Assembly (NCBI GenBank): GCA_015658965.1
Contig: DQNX01000085.1
Span: forward strand, 1-5,678
Direction of reading: 5' to 3'
From: Gammaproteobacteria bacterium
Lineage (GTDB): Bacteria; Pseudomonadota; Gammaproteobacteria; PS1; Pseudothioglobaceae
Length of the DNA: 5,678 nt
Shown: positions 1-4,949 of the stretch, piece by piece
Position numbering within the stretch: the stretch's first letter is position 1
Layout: each line of letters starts with the position of its first letter
The notes under the pieces: generated by a model
What the model saw: the letters and a program-made list of their open reading frames with translations, nothing else
Told to the model about the DNA's origin: nothing
The model's database searches: none
Translations under genes and position numbers: made by a program

Positions 1-1395
1 AGGCGCCAAAATAATCGTCTGTTTATTGAGTTGTTGCAGCAAAAACGCGGTGTTAATAAAGCCTTAAAGCTGATGAATCGTTACGGAATTTTAGAGCACT
101 ACATTCCAGCATTTGGGCAGATTACGGGCTTGATGCAATACGACTTATTTCATACTTATACGGTAGATCAGCACACATTATTTGTGATTCGTAATTTAAG
201 ACGTTTTTTTGTGGCTGAATTTTCCAAAGAGTTTGACCTGTGCAGTGAGATTGCTAAAACCATTGCCAAGCCAGAATTATTATTATTGGCAGGACTGTTC
301 CATGATATTGCTAAAGGTCGTGGTGGTAATCATGCCAGTTTGGGCGCGCAAGATGCCCAGGTTTTTTGCAAACATCATCAGTTAAAATCAAGGGATTCAG
401 TGCTGGTAGTAGGCCTGGTTGAACAACATCTGCTCATGTCACAAACAGCACAAAAACAAGATTTGGATGATTTTGAAGTCATTGATCGGTTCGCTAAGAT
501 GGTCGGTTCAGTGCAGTTTTTAGAGTTTTTATACTTGTTAACAGTGGCAGATATTCGTGCTACTAAAGCCGGTCTATGGAATGACTGGAAAGATTCGCTC
601 TTGAAGAAACTGTTTTATAAAACCAAAGAGCATTTATTGAGTGAGACAGTCAAGCCATTGAGTATGGCTAAGAAGATTAAGCAGGTACAACACTCGGCTC
701 TTAATGAAATGGAACAGCAGGGTTACCCCCTTGAGCAGGTTGAACAAATATTTTCGACACTGCCTAAGGATTATTTCTTGCGCTACGAGCTGGAAGATAT
801 TTTGTGGCACTTGTGGTTAGTGATGAAGCCAACTGACAAGAAAGTTAGAGTGGTGTCACGCTTGTCTGAATACAATGTGGTAGATATTTTTGTATATGGC
901 AACGACTCAAAAGGCTTATTTTTCAAGCTGGTTAGTATTATTGAGAATTTAGGCTTAGATATTGTTGATGCAAAAATCTTAACCACGAAAGACAGCATGA
1001 CTTACAACACGCTGAGTGTTTTACAAGATGATGTTCTAGAGCAAATTAATATCAGTCAAATAATAGAAGACGAGCTTTGTGAAAAGATCCTGGGTGTGAG
1101 AGAGGCGGGTAATAAATCAACCCATCGTCATTTTGACCACAAAATGAAAATCAATTTTTCTCATAGTAAAAAATGGAACTTAACTCAAGTGGATATTAAT
1201 ACAATTGACAAGCAAGGCTTGTTGTCTAATATTGCTTATGTTTTTTATCAGCTTGATATCCACTTAGTTAATGCTAGGATTTCCAGTATGGGTGAGCGCG
1301 TGGAAGATATTTTCTTTGTTAGTAATGCAAAAGAACAGCCACTGAATACAGCAGAATTAAAACAATTAAAACAAGCACTTGAAGAAAAATTGTAA
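1..1395 (+). CDS. glnD: Bifunctional uridylyltransferase/uridylyl-removing enzyme GlnD, C-terminal part
   Basis: GlnD senses glutamine and adds UMP to, or removes it from, PII proteins (GlnB/GlnK), so setting glutamine synthetase activity and nitrogen-regulated transcription. The reading frame is open from base 1, so the gene is cut by the left edge. The visible 464 residues are roughly the C-terminal half of a family of about 890 residues, and the N-terminal nucleotidyltransferase domain lies outside. Seen here are the family stretch LMQYDLFHTYTVDQHT (H58), then the HD domain responsible for UMP removal with GLFHDIAKGRGGNH (H101, D102, H111) and QHLLMSQTAQ. Two ACT domains follow, at about residues 294-365 (VVDIFVYGNDSKGLFFKL) and 394-464 (DKQGLLSNIAYVF, ISSMGERVEDIFFV). 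These are the glutamine-sensing modules. The metal-binding His/Asp residues are present and the frame is intact. No T-rich terminator follows the TAA. Identification is firm; only the N-terminal half cannot be judged. Confidence 0.96.
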   Translation, partial: RRQNNRLFIELLQQKRGVNKALKLMNRYGILEHYIPAFGQITGLMQYDLFHTYTVDQHTLFVIRNLRRFFVAEFSKEFDLCSEIAKTIAKPELLLLAGLFHDIAKGRGGNHASLGAQDAQVFCKHHQLKSRDSVLVVGLVEQHLLMSQTAQKQDLDDFEVIDRFAKMVGSVQFLEFLYLLTVADIRATKAGLWNDWKDSLLKKLFYKTKEHLLSETVKPLSMAKKIKQVQHSALNEMEQQGYPLEQVEQIFSTLPKDYFLRYELEDILWHLWLVMKPTDKKVRVVSRLSEYNVVDIFVYGNDSKGLFFKLVSIIENLGLDIVDAKILTTKDSMTYNTLSVLQDDVLEQINISQIIEDELCEKILGVREAGNKSTHRHFDHKMKINFSHSKKWNLTQVDINTIDKQGLLSNIAYVFYQLDIHLVNARISSMGERVEDIFFVSNAKEQPLNTAELKQLKQALEEKL

Positions 1396-1423
1396 AAAAA
1401 CAGCATACAAACTAAAATGTCGA

Positions 1424-1429
1424 TATAAT
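1424..1429 (+). promoter_or_regulatory. Candidate -10 box of a trxA promoter
   Basis: A perfect TATAAT lies in the 96-bp glnD-trxA spacer, 62 bp before the trxA ATG. No good -35 hexamer stands 16-18 bp upstream; the best-spaced sequence is CAGCAT at 1401-1406. A TG lies 4 bp upstream, which is not the exact extended -10 position. In AT-rich DNA a chance TATAAT is possible, so this rests on the hexamer, its intergenic position and the expectation that trxA has its own promoter. Downstream, ACAGC (1440-1444) and GCTGT (1452-1456) could form a 5-bp stem in the 5' leader. Confidence 0.4.
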
Positions 1430-1491
1430 CTGCCTAACAACAGCTCTTCTTGCTGTGATTTATTCCTTTCAGACAAACATTACACAAACAT

Positions 1492-1818
1492 ATGAACGAT
1501 AAAATTAAAATAGTAACGGATAGCTCATTTGAAGCGGACGTTATCAATTCATCACTAGCGGTTTTAGTAGATTTTTGGGCGCCTTGGTGTGGACCTTGTA
1601 AAGCGTTAGCACCAGTACTAGATGAAATTGCCGATGAATACGATGGCAAAATTGTCATTGCTAAAATCAATGTTGATGAAAACGATCAAACACCACCAAA
1701 ATACGGTGTTCGCGGTATTCCGACCATGTTAATTATTAAAGATGGTGCGGTTGAAGCGACCAAAATGGGCGCATTAAGTAAAGCGGAATTAAGCGCTTTT
1801 ATTGACGCAAGTATTTAA
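1492..1818 (+). CDS. trxA: Thioredoxin 1 (TrxA)
   Basis: Small cytoplasmic disulfide reductase. It is reduced by thioredoxin reductase with NADPH and donates electrons to ribonucleotide reductase, PAPS reductase, methionine sulfoxide reductase and others. The 108-residue product has the usual full length for the family. The active site FWAPWCGPCK has Cys33 and Cys36 (E. coli mature 32 and 35). The buried Asp27 and Lys58 (KINVDEN) and the cis-proline loop GVRGIPT (Pro77) are all present, and the C-terminus contains GALSKAEL as in E. coli. The ATG at 1492 gives the canonical N-terminus. No Shine-Dalgarno sequence precedes it: the upstream bases are ACATTACACAAACAT, so initiation must rely on an unstructured A-rich leader or some other signal. 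It lies 96 bp after glnD and 117 bp before rho. The trxA-rho order matches E. coli. Nothing is truncated or unusual in the protein. Confidence 0.98.
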   Translation: MNDKIKIVTDSSFEADVINSSLAVLVDFWAPWCGPCKALAPVLDEIADEYDGKIVIAKINVDENDQTPPKYGVRGIPTMLIIKDGAVEATKMGALSKAELSAFIDASI

Positions 1819-1819
1819 C

Positions 1820-1852
1820 TTAGACGATTGGTCGTTATGGCTAATTTTTTTT
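1820..1852 (+). terminator. Weak hairpin plus T8 after trxA, possible terminator or attenuator
   Basis: Two bases after the trxA TAA, ACGA (1824-1827) pairs with TCGT (1832-1835) around a TTGG loop. TTAG (1820-1823) can pair with CTAA (1841-1844) if TATGG is bulged on the 3' side. Eight T residues (1845-1852) follow immediately. The T tract after a dyad is the layout of an intrinsic terminator, but the stem is short, AU-rich and bulged, so termination would be partial at best. It could let some trxA transcripts read into rho. Confidence 0.33.
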
Positions 1853-1857
1853 ATAAC
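1828..1857 (+). promoter_or_regulatory. Candidate rho promoter (TTGGTC, 18 bp, TATAAC)
   Basis: TTGGTC (1828-1833) and TATAAC (1852-1857) are separated by 18 bp. The -35 matches four of six consensus positions and the -10 matches five of six. It overlaps the possible trxA terminator and would give a rho leader of roughly 70 bases. Such overlaps occur in compact genomes, but hexamers of this quality also arise by chance in AT-rich spacers. Confidence 0.3.
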
Positions 1858-1935
1858 ATTTTTTATCGCGCATTAGCGCATCCATGTTGGTCAATCTGAC
1901 TGACACTTTCTCCCTTTGTATTCATTGGAAAATTC
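1858..1935 (+). promoter_or_regulatory. rho 5' leader, possible autoregulatory region
   Basis: In E. coli, rho is preceded by a leader (rhoL region) in which Rho terminates its own transcription. The equivalent stretch here has GCGC (1868-1871) and GCGC (1876-1879) forming a tight 4-bp stem with an ATTA loop. After it comes a pyrimidine-rich run from about 1891 to 1923 with little G, which resembles a possible Rho-loading (rut) segment. Two short ORFs cross it, a 20-codon one (1837-1899) and a 21-codon one (1884-1949) that overlaps the rho start. Neither has a good ribosome binding site. The layout is seen directly; autoregulation is inferred from the family. Confidence 0.3.
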
Positions 1936-3198
1936 ATGAAACTGTCTGAACTCAAACGCTCCACACCTGACGAATTATTAGAACTGGCACAATCTTTAGG
2001 CATCGAAAATATCTCTCGTGCTAAAAAACAAACACTTATTTTTGCAATTTTAAAAGCCAAAGCGGCTAATAATGAAGAAGTGGTTGGTGACGGTGTGCTG
2101 GATGTTTTGCAAGATGGTTATGGATTTTTAAGATCGAGTAATGATTCTTATACCTCAGGTGCTGATGATATTTATATCTCCCCTAATCAAATTAGACGCT
2201 TCAATTTATCGATAGGTGACTTGGTTTCAGGAAAAATTCGCGCACCAAAAAAAGGTGAAAAATATTTTGCCTTAGTGCAAGTATCTGAAGTCAATGGTGA
2301 AAACCCAGAAAATATTAGAAATCGCGTACCCTTTGCTTCGCTCACACCGATTCATCCAGATGAGCGCCTTAAACTAGAAATTGGTAACGGTGGTACTGAA
2401 GATATTACGGCACGTGTGATCGATTTAGTTGCGCCATTTGGCAAGGGTCAGAGAGGTTTGTTGGTCGCGCCACCAAAAGCGGGTAAGACCATGATCATGC
2501 AAAATATTGCTTCCTCTATTTCGCGCAATCACCCCGATTGTGAACTCATTGTATTGCTGATTGATGAGCGCCCTGAGGAAGTAACAGAAATGGCAAGAAC
2601 GGTGCGTGGAGAGGTGATTGCCTCAACCTTTGATGAGCCAGCAAAGCGCCATGTTCAGGTTGCTGAAATGGTTATTCAAAAAGCTAAAAGACGTGCGGAA
2701 CAAGGTAAAGATGTTATTATTTTGCTCGATTCTATTACGCGTTTAGCCCGAGCTTACAACACGGTTGCACCTTCTTCTGGAAAGGTATTAACCGGTGGTG
2801 TGGATGCCAATGCATTGCAACGACCTAAGCGCTTTTTTGGTGCGGCAAGAAATATTGAAAATGGCGGTAGTATTACCATTATTGCTACTGCTCTGGTTGA
2901 TACAGGCTCAAAAATGGACGAAGTCATTTATCAAGAATTTAAGGGTACGGGCAATATGGAATTGCACCTTGAAAAGCGCTTGAGCGAGAAGCGAATCTTC
3001 CCAGCGATTAATATTAATGCCTCAGGTACGCGTCGTGAAGAGTTAATTACTGACGAAAAAGAATTACAGAAGATGTGGATCTTACGTAAGATCCTACATC
3101 CGATGGATACCATGGAAACGGCCGAGTTCTTAATCGATCGATTAAAGCTTACCAAAACCAATGACGAATTCTTCTCGTCAATGTCACAAAAGAAATAA
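1936..3198 (+). CDS. rho: Transcription termination factor Rho
   Basis: Hexameric RNA-dependent ATPase/translocase that loads on unstructured C-rich RNA and releases RNA polymerase at factor-dependent terminators. The protein has 420 residues (E. coli 419) and aligns without visible gaps. The N-terminal helical domain (about 1-47) carries the SELKR and LGIENISRAKKQ motifs. The OSB/cold-shock RNA-binding fold follows, with GDGVLDVLQDGYGFLR (51-66) containing the RNP1-like core. Next comes the RecA-type motor, with Walker A at APPKAGKT (178-185) and LLIDERPEEVTEM, then Walker B at IILLDSITR (D265). The Q-loop region is GKVLTGGVDANAL (282-294) and the R-loop is KGTGNMEL (336-343). There is no insertion in the N-terminal domain of the kind seen in some phyla. 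The ATG at 1936 gives the family N-terminus and has a weak GGAAAA (1927-1932) close upstream. Its TAA overlaps an ATG (TAATG). Confidence 0.99.
   Translation: MKLSELKRSTPDELLELAQSLGIENISRAKKQTLIFAILKAKAANNEEVVGDGVLDVLQDGYGFLRSSNDSYTSGADDIYISPNQIRRFNLSIGDLVSGKIRAPKKGEKYFALVQVSEVNGENPENIRNRVPFASLTPIHPDERLKLEIGNGGTEDITARVIDLVAPFGKGQRGLLVAPPKAGKTMIMQNIASSISRNHPDCELIVLLIDERPEEVTEMARTVRGEVIASTFDEPAKRHVQVAEMVIQKAKRRAEQGKDVIILLDSITRLARAYNTVAPSSGKVLTGGVDANALQRPKRFFGAARNIENGGSITIIATALVDTGSKMDEVIYQEFKGTGNMELHLEKRLSEKRIFPAININASGTRREELITDEKELQKMWILRKILHPMDTMETAEFLIDRLKLTKTNDEFFSSMSQKK
3072..3100. repeat. Inverted repeat inside the rho 3' end
   Basis: An 18-bp perfect palindrome, GGATCTTACGTAAGATCC (3077-3094), is flanked by GATGT (3072-3076) and ACATC (3096-3100), which also pair if T3095 is bulged. 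As RNA this gives a 12-bp stem with an ACGT loop. It lies over the conserved peptide QKMWILRKILHP, so part of the symmetry is dictated by protein sequence. The synonymous choices TTA-CGT-AAG complete it. Confidence 0.7.
3130..3145. repeat. 16-bp perfect palindrome in the rho 3' end
   Basis: TTAATCGATCGATTAA is a perfect self-complementary sequence in the codons for FLIDRLK near the C-terminus of Rho. It lies 36 bp after the larger inverted repeat and 53 bp before the rho stop codon ends. Length and perfection are directly visible. A role as a DNA-binding site is only conjecture, and the codon bias of AT-rich genes makes such sequences less surprising. Confidence 0.6.
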
Positions 3199-3287
3199 TG
3201 ACTAATGATACGAGCCTTGCACCTCTCAAGGAGGTATTAAAAAGAATCCGTATCAAAAAAAATATTATTACCACATCTTTGAATTAG
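3198..3287 (+). CDS. Possible 29-residue small ORF overlapping the rho stop
   Basis: An ATG overlaps the rho TAA as TAATG, the usual geometry for translational coupling, and opens 29 codons ending in TAG. The product begins MTNDTSLAP and contains LKEVLKRIRIKK, a cationic stretch that could form an amphipathic helix, and ends NIITTSLN. I recognise no family. There is no clear Shine-Dalgarno sequence before it; the nearby purine run is AAAAGAAATA. Alternatives are a chance ORF, the remnant of a decayed gene, or a leader peptide for the structured RNA it lies in. Treat it as unproven. Confidence 0.17.
   Translation: MTNDTSLAPLKEVLKRIRIKKNIITTSLN
3206..3255 (+). other. Nested stem-loop after rho with an unused perfect Shine-Dalgarno sequence
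   Basis: TGATACG (3206-3212) pairs with CGTATCA (3249-3255), seven perfect pairs enclosing the region. Inside, ACCTC (3221-3225) pairs with GAGGT (3231-3235). An alternative inner stem, CCTTG (3215-3219) with CAAGG (3227-3231), competes for one shared base. The right arm contains AAGGAGGT (3228-3235), a full anti-16S match, yet no ATG, GTG or TTG stands at usable distance after it. The structure is followed by A8 (3255-3262), not a T tract, so it is not an intrinsic terminator on the + strand. On the - strand the T tract would precede the stem, which is the wrong order. Confidence 0.4.
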
Positions 3288-3292
3288 GATTT

Positions 3293-3322
3293 GAGACCTT
3301 TGCATAATTGCACTAAGGTCTC
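3293..3322. repeat. 12-bp hairpin/inverted repeat between rho and lptF
   Basis: GAGACCTT (3293-3300) is perfectly complementary to AAGGTCTC (3315-3322). Inside these, TGCA (3301-3304) pairs with TGCA (3309-3312) around a TAAT loop, leaving CT (3313-3314) as a bulge. No T run follows on either strand, so a simple intrinsic terminator is unlikely. It may mark the 3' end of rho mRNA as a stabilising or processing hairpin. Because it covers the spacer and -35 of the promoter ending at 3329, it could also be an operator. Confidence 0.6.
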
Positions 3323-3329
3323 GTATAAT
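3300..3329 (+). promoter_or_regulatory. Candidate lptF operon promoter (TTGCAT, 18 bp, TATAAT)
   Basis: A perfect -10 TATAAT (3324-3329) sits 39 bp before the lptF ATG. At 18-bp spacing the -35 candidate is TTGCAT (3300-3305), which matches only the first three consensus positions. The hairpin at 3293-3322 overlaps the -35 and spacer, so a repressor or DNA structure there could affect initiation. A promoter is expected here, since the 170-bp gap separates rho from the tightly packed lptF-queF-pcnB genes. Confidence 0.5.
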
Positions 3330-3368
3330 TATAAATAACTATCAAAATAAGCTTTTTCCTTATAAGCC

Positions 3369-4556
3369 ATGAAGTCGACCTCAGTTTTTAAACAAACTTT
3401 TAGCTTAATCAATACGATTATTGCCAAATATTTAATGCGCAATGTGTTGATATTGTTGGCAGCAGTGTTTATTGTGATTGGTTTGGTTGTGTTTGGCAAC
3501 CAACTGGTTTTAGTGATTAAAGAAAGCCTCAAGCAGGGTATTCCTATCGTGGATTTACTTCCATTGATTGGTTTTAAAATGATCAGAGATGTTCCTCTAA
3601 TTTTATCCTTATCCCTATTTTTGGCGATTATCTTATCGGTCAGTAAATTGTATAAAACTTCCGAAGCAATTGTTATGAACTCTCTAGGCTTGGGTGATAA
3701 ACATTTTGTGGTGTTTATTCAGCCCATTGTGATGACCGTTTTTGTCTTTATTTTGTTTTTAACCACAGTCGCAGTACCTTGGTCTAAACAACAAAGAAGT
3801 ATGATTATGGATCGTACTGAGAATGCCTCAGAATTTTCATTTATTAAACAAGGTGAGTTTCAAGAGTTTAAAGACGGTGAGATTGTTTTTTATGCCTCTA
3901 AAGTTAAAGACAGTAATCAAGATGGTAATCAAGCGATGGAGGAGGTATTTATCTATGCTTTGGTCGGTGGAGAGCCTGTTATTACACTAGCCAAACAAGC
4001 GCAAAAATATACGGATGCAGCGACCAATAGCGCCTATTTACGCCTTACAGAGGGCACTCGTTATCACGGTTTTCCCGGTGACGCCAATAAAAAAATTCTC
4101 AATTTTGATTTGTATGATTTACAAATCATTGATGGCGAGGTGCAAAAGTCCAGCAGTAGTTACAGCAAGGTTGAGGGGCAGGGGACAATAGATTTGCTGC
4201 GTTCTGATGGCCTTAAAGAGGCTGCTGAGTTACAATGGCGTTTATCACAACCCTTAAGTGTATTAATCCTGTCAGCTTTAGGCGTTCTGCTTGGAAAGGC
4301 TTCACCCAGAGGTGGTAAGAATTTAGGCGTGTTGATTGGCGTGGTTATCTTTATTCTGTATAACAACGCTTTGTTAATTGCCAAATCTACCTTAGAGCAA
4401 GGTGATTCAGTACCGATTGTAGGATTGTGGTGGGTACATGTATCGATGCTCTTATTTATTTTTATCTTCTATTTTTACAGACATGGAAAGTTCACCCATT
4501 ATCTTGATAAAATGGTCGGTAAATTTTCACACAAGGACACAGCTAATGCCAAGTAA
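3369..4556 (+). CDS. lptF: Lipopolysaccharide export ABC transporter permease LptF (YjgP/YjgQ family)
   Basis: One of the two inner-membrane permeases of the LptB2FG complex, which extracts LPS from the inner membrane and passes it to LptC and the LptA bridge. The 395-residue protein has the family layout. Three transmembrane segments come first (about 26-50, 73-94 and 113-137), then a periplasmic beta-jellyroll region (about 140-290), then three more (about 296-310, 318-338 and 352-371). Family features include the coupling-helix region KLYKTSEAIVMNSLGLG (93-109), FSFIKQGEFQ, the LTEGTRYHG strand and ELQWRLSQPLSVLILS before TM4. LptF fits better than LptG because of SEAIVMNSLG and the GKASPRGGKNLG loop after TM4 (LptF: VNPRQGR). 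An in-frame TAA at 3363-3365 makes ATG 3369 the most upstream possible start. No Shine-Dalgarno sequence is visible. The N-terminus is about 16 residues longer than the E. coli protein. lptG is not adjacent, which is unusual. Confidence 0.9.
   Translation: MKSTSVFKQTFSLINTIIAKYLMRNVLILLAAVFIVIGLVVFGNQLVLVIKESLKQGIPIVDLLPLIGFKMIRDVPLILSLSLFLAIILSVSKLYKTSEAIVMNSLGLGDKHFVVFIQPIVMTVFVFILFLTTVAVPWSKQQRSMIMDRTENASEFSFIKQGEFQEFKDGEIVFYASKVKDSNQDGNQAMEEVFIYALVGGEPVITLAKQAQKYTDAATNSAYLRLTEGTRYHGFPGDANKKILNFDLYDLQIIDGEVQKSSSSYSKVEGQGTIDLLRSDGLKEAAELQWRLSQPLSVLILSALGVLLGKASPRGGKNLGVLIGVVIFILYNNALLIAKSTLEQGDSVPIVGLWWVHVSMLLFIFIFYFYRHGKFTHYLDKMVGKFSHKDTANAK
4533..4537 (+). promoter_or_regulatory. queF ribosome binding site inside lptF
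   Basis: AAGGA lies 8 bases before ATG 4546, within the last codons of lptF. It decides the queF start: a farther in-frame ATG at 4438 has no such site and would add residues unlike any QueF. Confidence 0.7.
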
Positions 4557-4941
4557 ACCCAGTAAAGATTTAGAAATTTTTGACAACCCTAACGCCGATC
4601 GTGATTATGTTATTCAAATCGATGTGCCGGAGTTTACTTGTTTGTGCCCAAAGACAGGTCAGCCTGATTTTGCCACATTGCATTTAGAATATATTGCTGA
4701 TAAAGCCTGTATTGAGCTTAAATCTCTAAAAATGTATATTTGGTCATTTCGAGATGAAGGGGCTTTTCATGAGGCAGTAACCAATCAAATATTAGATGAT
4801 TTAGTTTTAGCTACCCGTCCACGCTTCATGCGCCTTAAAGCAATTTTTAACGTACGTGGTGGTGTATATACCACCATTGTTGCTGAACATCAGCGCAGTG
4901 ATTGGACGCCCAAACCTGTTGTTGACTTACAACACCTATAA
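4546..4941 (+). CDS. queF: NADPH-dependent 7-cyano-7-deazaguanine reductase QueF (short, unimodular type)
   Basis: Reduces the nitrile of preQ0 to preQ1 with NADPH, the last soluble step before tRNA-guanine transglycosylase inserts preQ1 in queuosine biosynthesis. The 131-residue product belongs to the short T-fold subfamily, like B. subtilis QueF, not the double-length form of E. coli. Seen are FTCLCPKTGQPDF with the thioimide-forming Cys34 and Asp41, and the QueF signature ELKSLKMYIWSFR (57-69) for NADPH binding. FHE follows with His75 and Glu76, substrate-pocket residues, then the conserved FNVRGG (101-106). The start overlaps the lptF end by 11 bp (ATG within GCTAATGCC) and has AAGGA at good spacing, suggesting translation coupled to lptF. 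An in-frame upstream ATG at 4438 would run through lptF and is rejected. pcnB follows after 8 bp. Confidence 0.96.
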   Translation: MPSKPSKDLEIFDNPNADRDYVIQIDVPEFTCLCPKTGQPDFATLHLEYIADKACIELKSLKMYIWSFRDEGAFHEAVTNQILDDLVLATRPRFMRLKAIFNVRGGVYTTIVAEHQRSDWTPKPVVDLQHL

Positions 4942-4949
4942 AGCCTTAT

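Noticed and set aside
1390..1429. TTGTAA (1390-1395) as -35 partner of TATAAT (1424-1429)
   Set aside because: The spacing is 28 bp, far beyond the 16-18 bp tolerated by sigma-70 promoters.
2795..2983. A 62-codon + strand ORF inside rho
   Set aside because: It is out of frame with conserved Rho motor motifs, has no family resemblance and no start signals.
3249..3275. Intrinsic terminator after rho formed by the CGTATCA stem
   Set aside because: The stem is followed by A8, not by T residues, on the + strand. On the - strand the T tract would come before the stem.
4438..4545. N-terminal extension of queF from ATG 4438
   Set aside because: It lies in another frame of lptF TM6 coding sequence and gives a start without a ribosome binding site and residues unlike QueF. 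ATG 4546 has AAGGA at 8-base spacing.
4857..4876. 20-bp near-perfect dyad TGGTGGTG...TACCACCA in queF
   Set aside because: Only one G-T pair breaks the symmetry, but it falls on the conserved RGG motif plus VYTT codons, so protein constraint and chance explain it adequately. No promoter or gene boundary is nearby.
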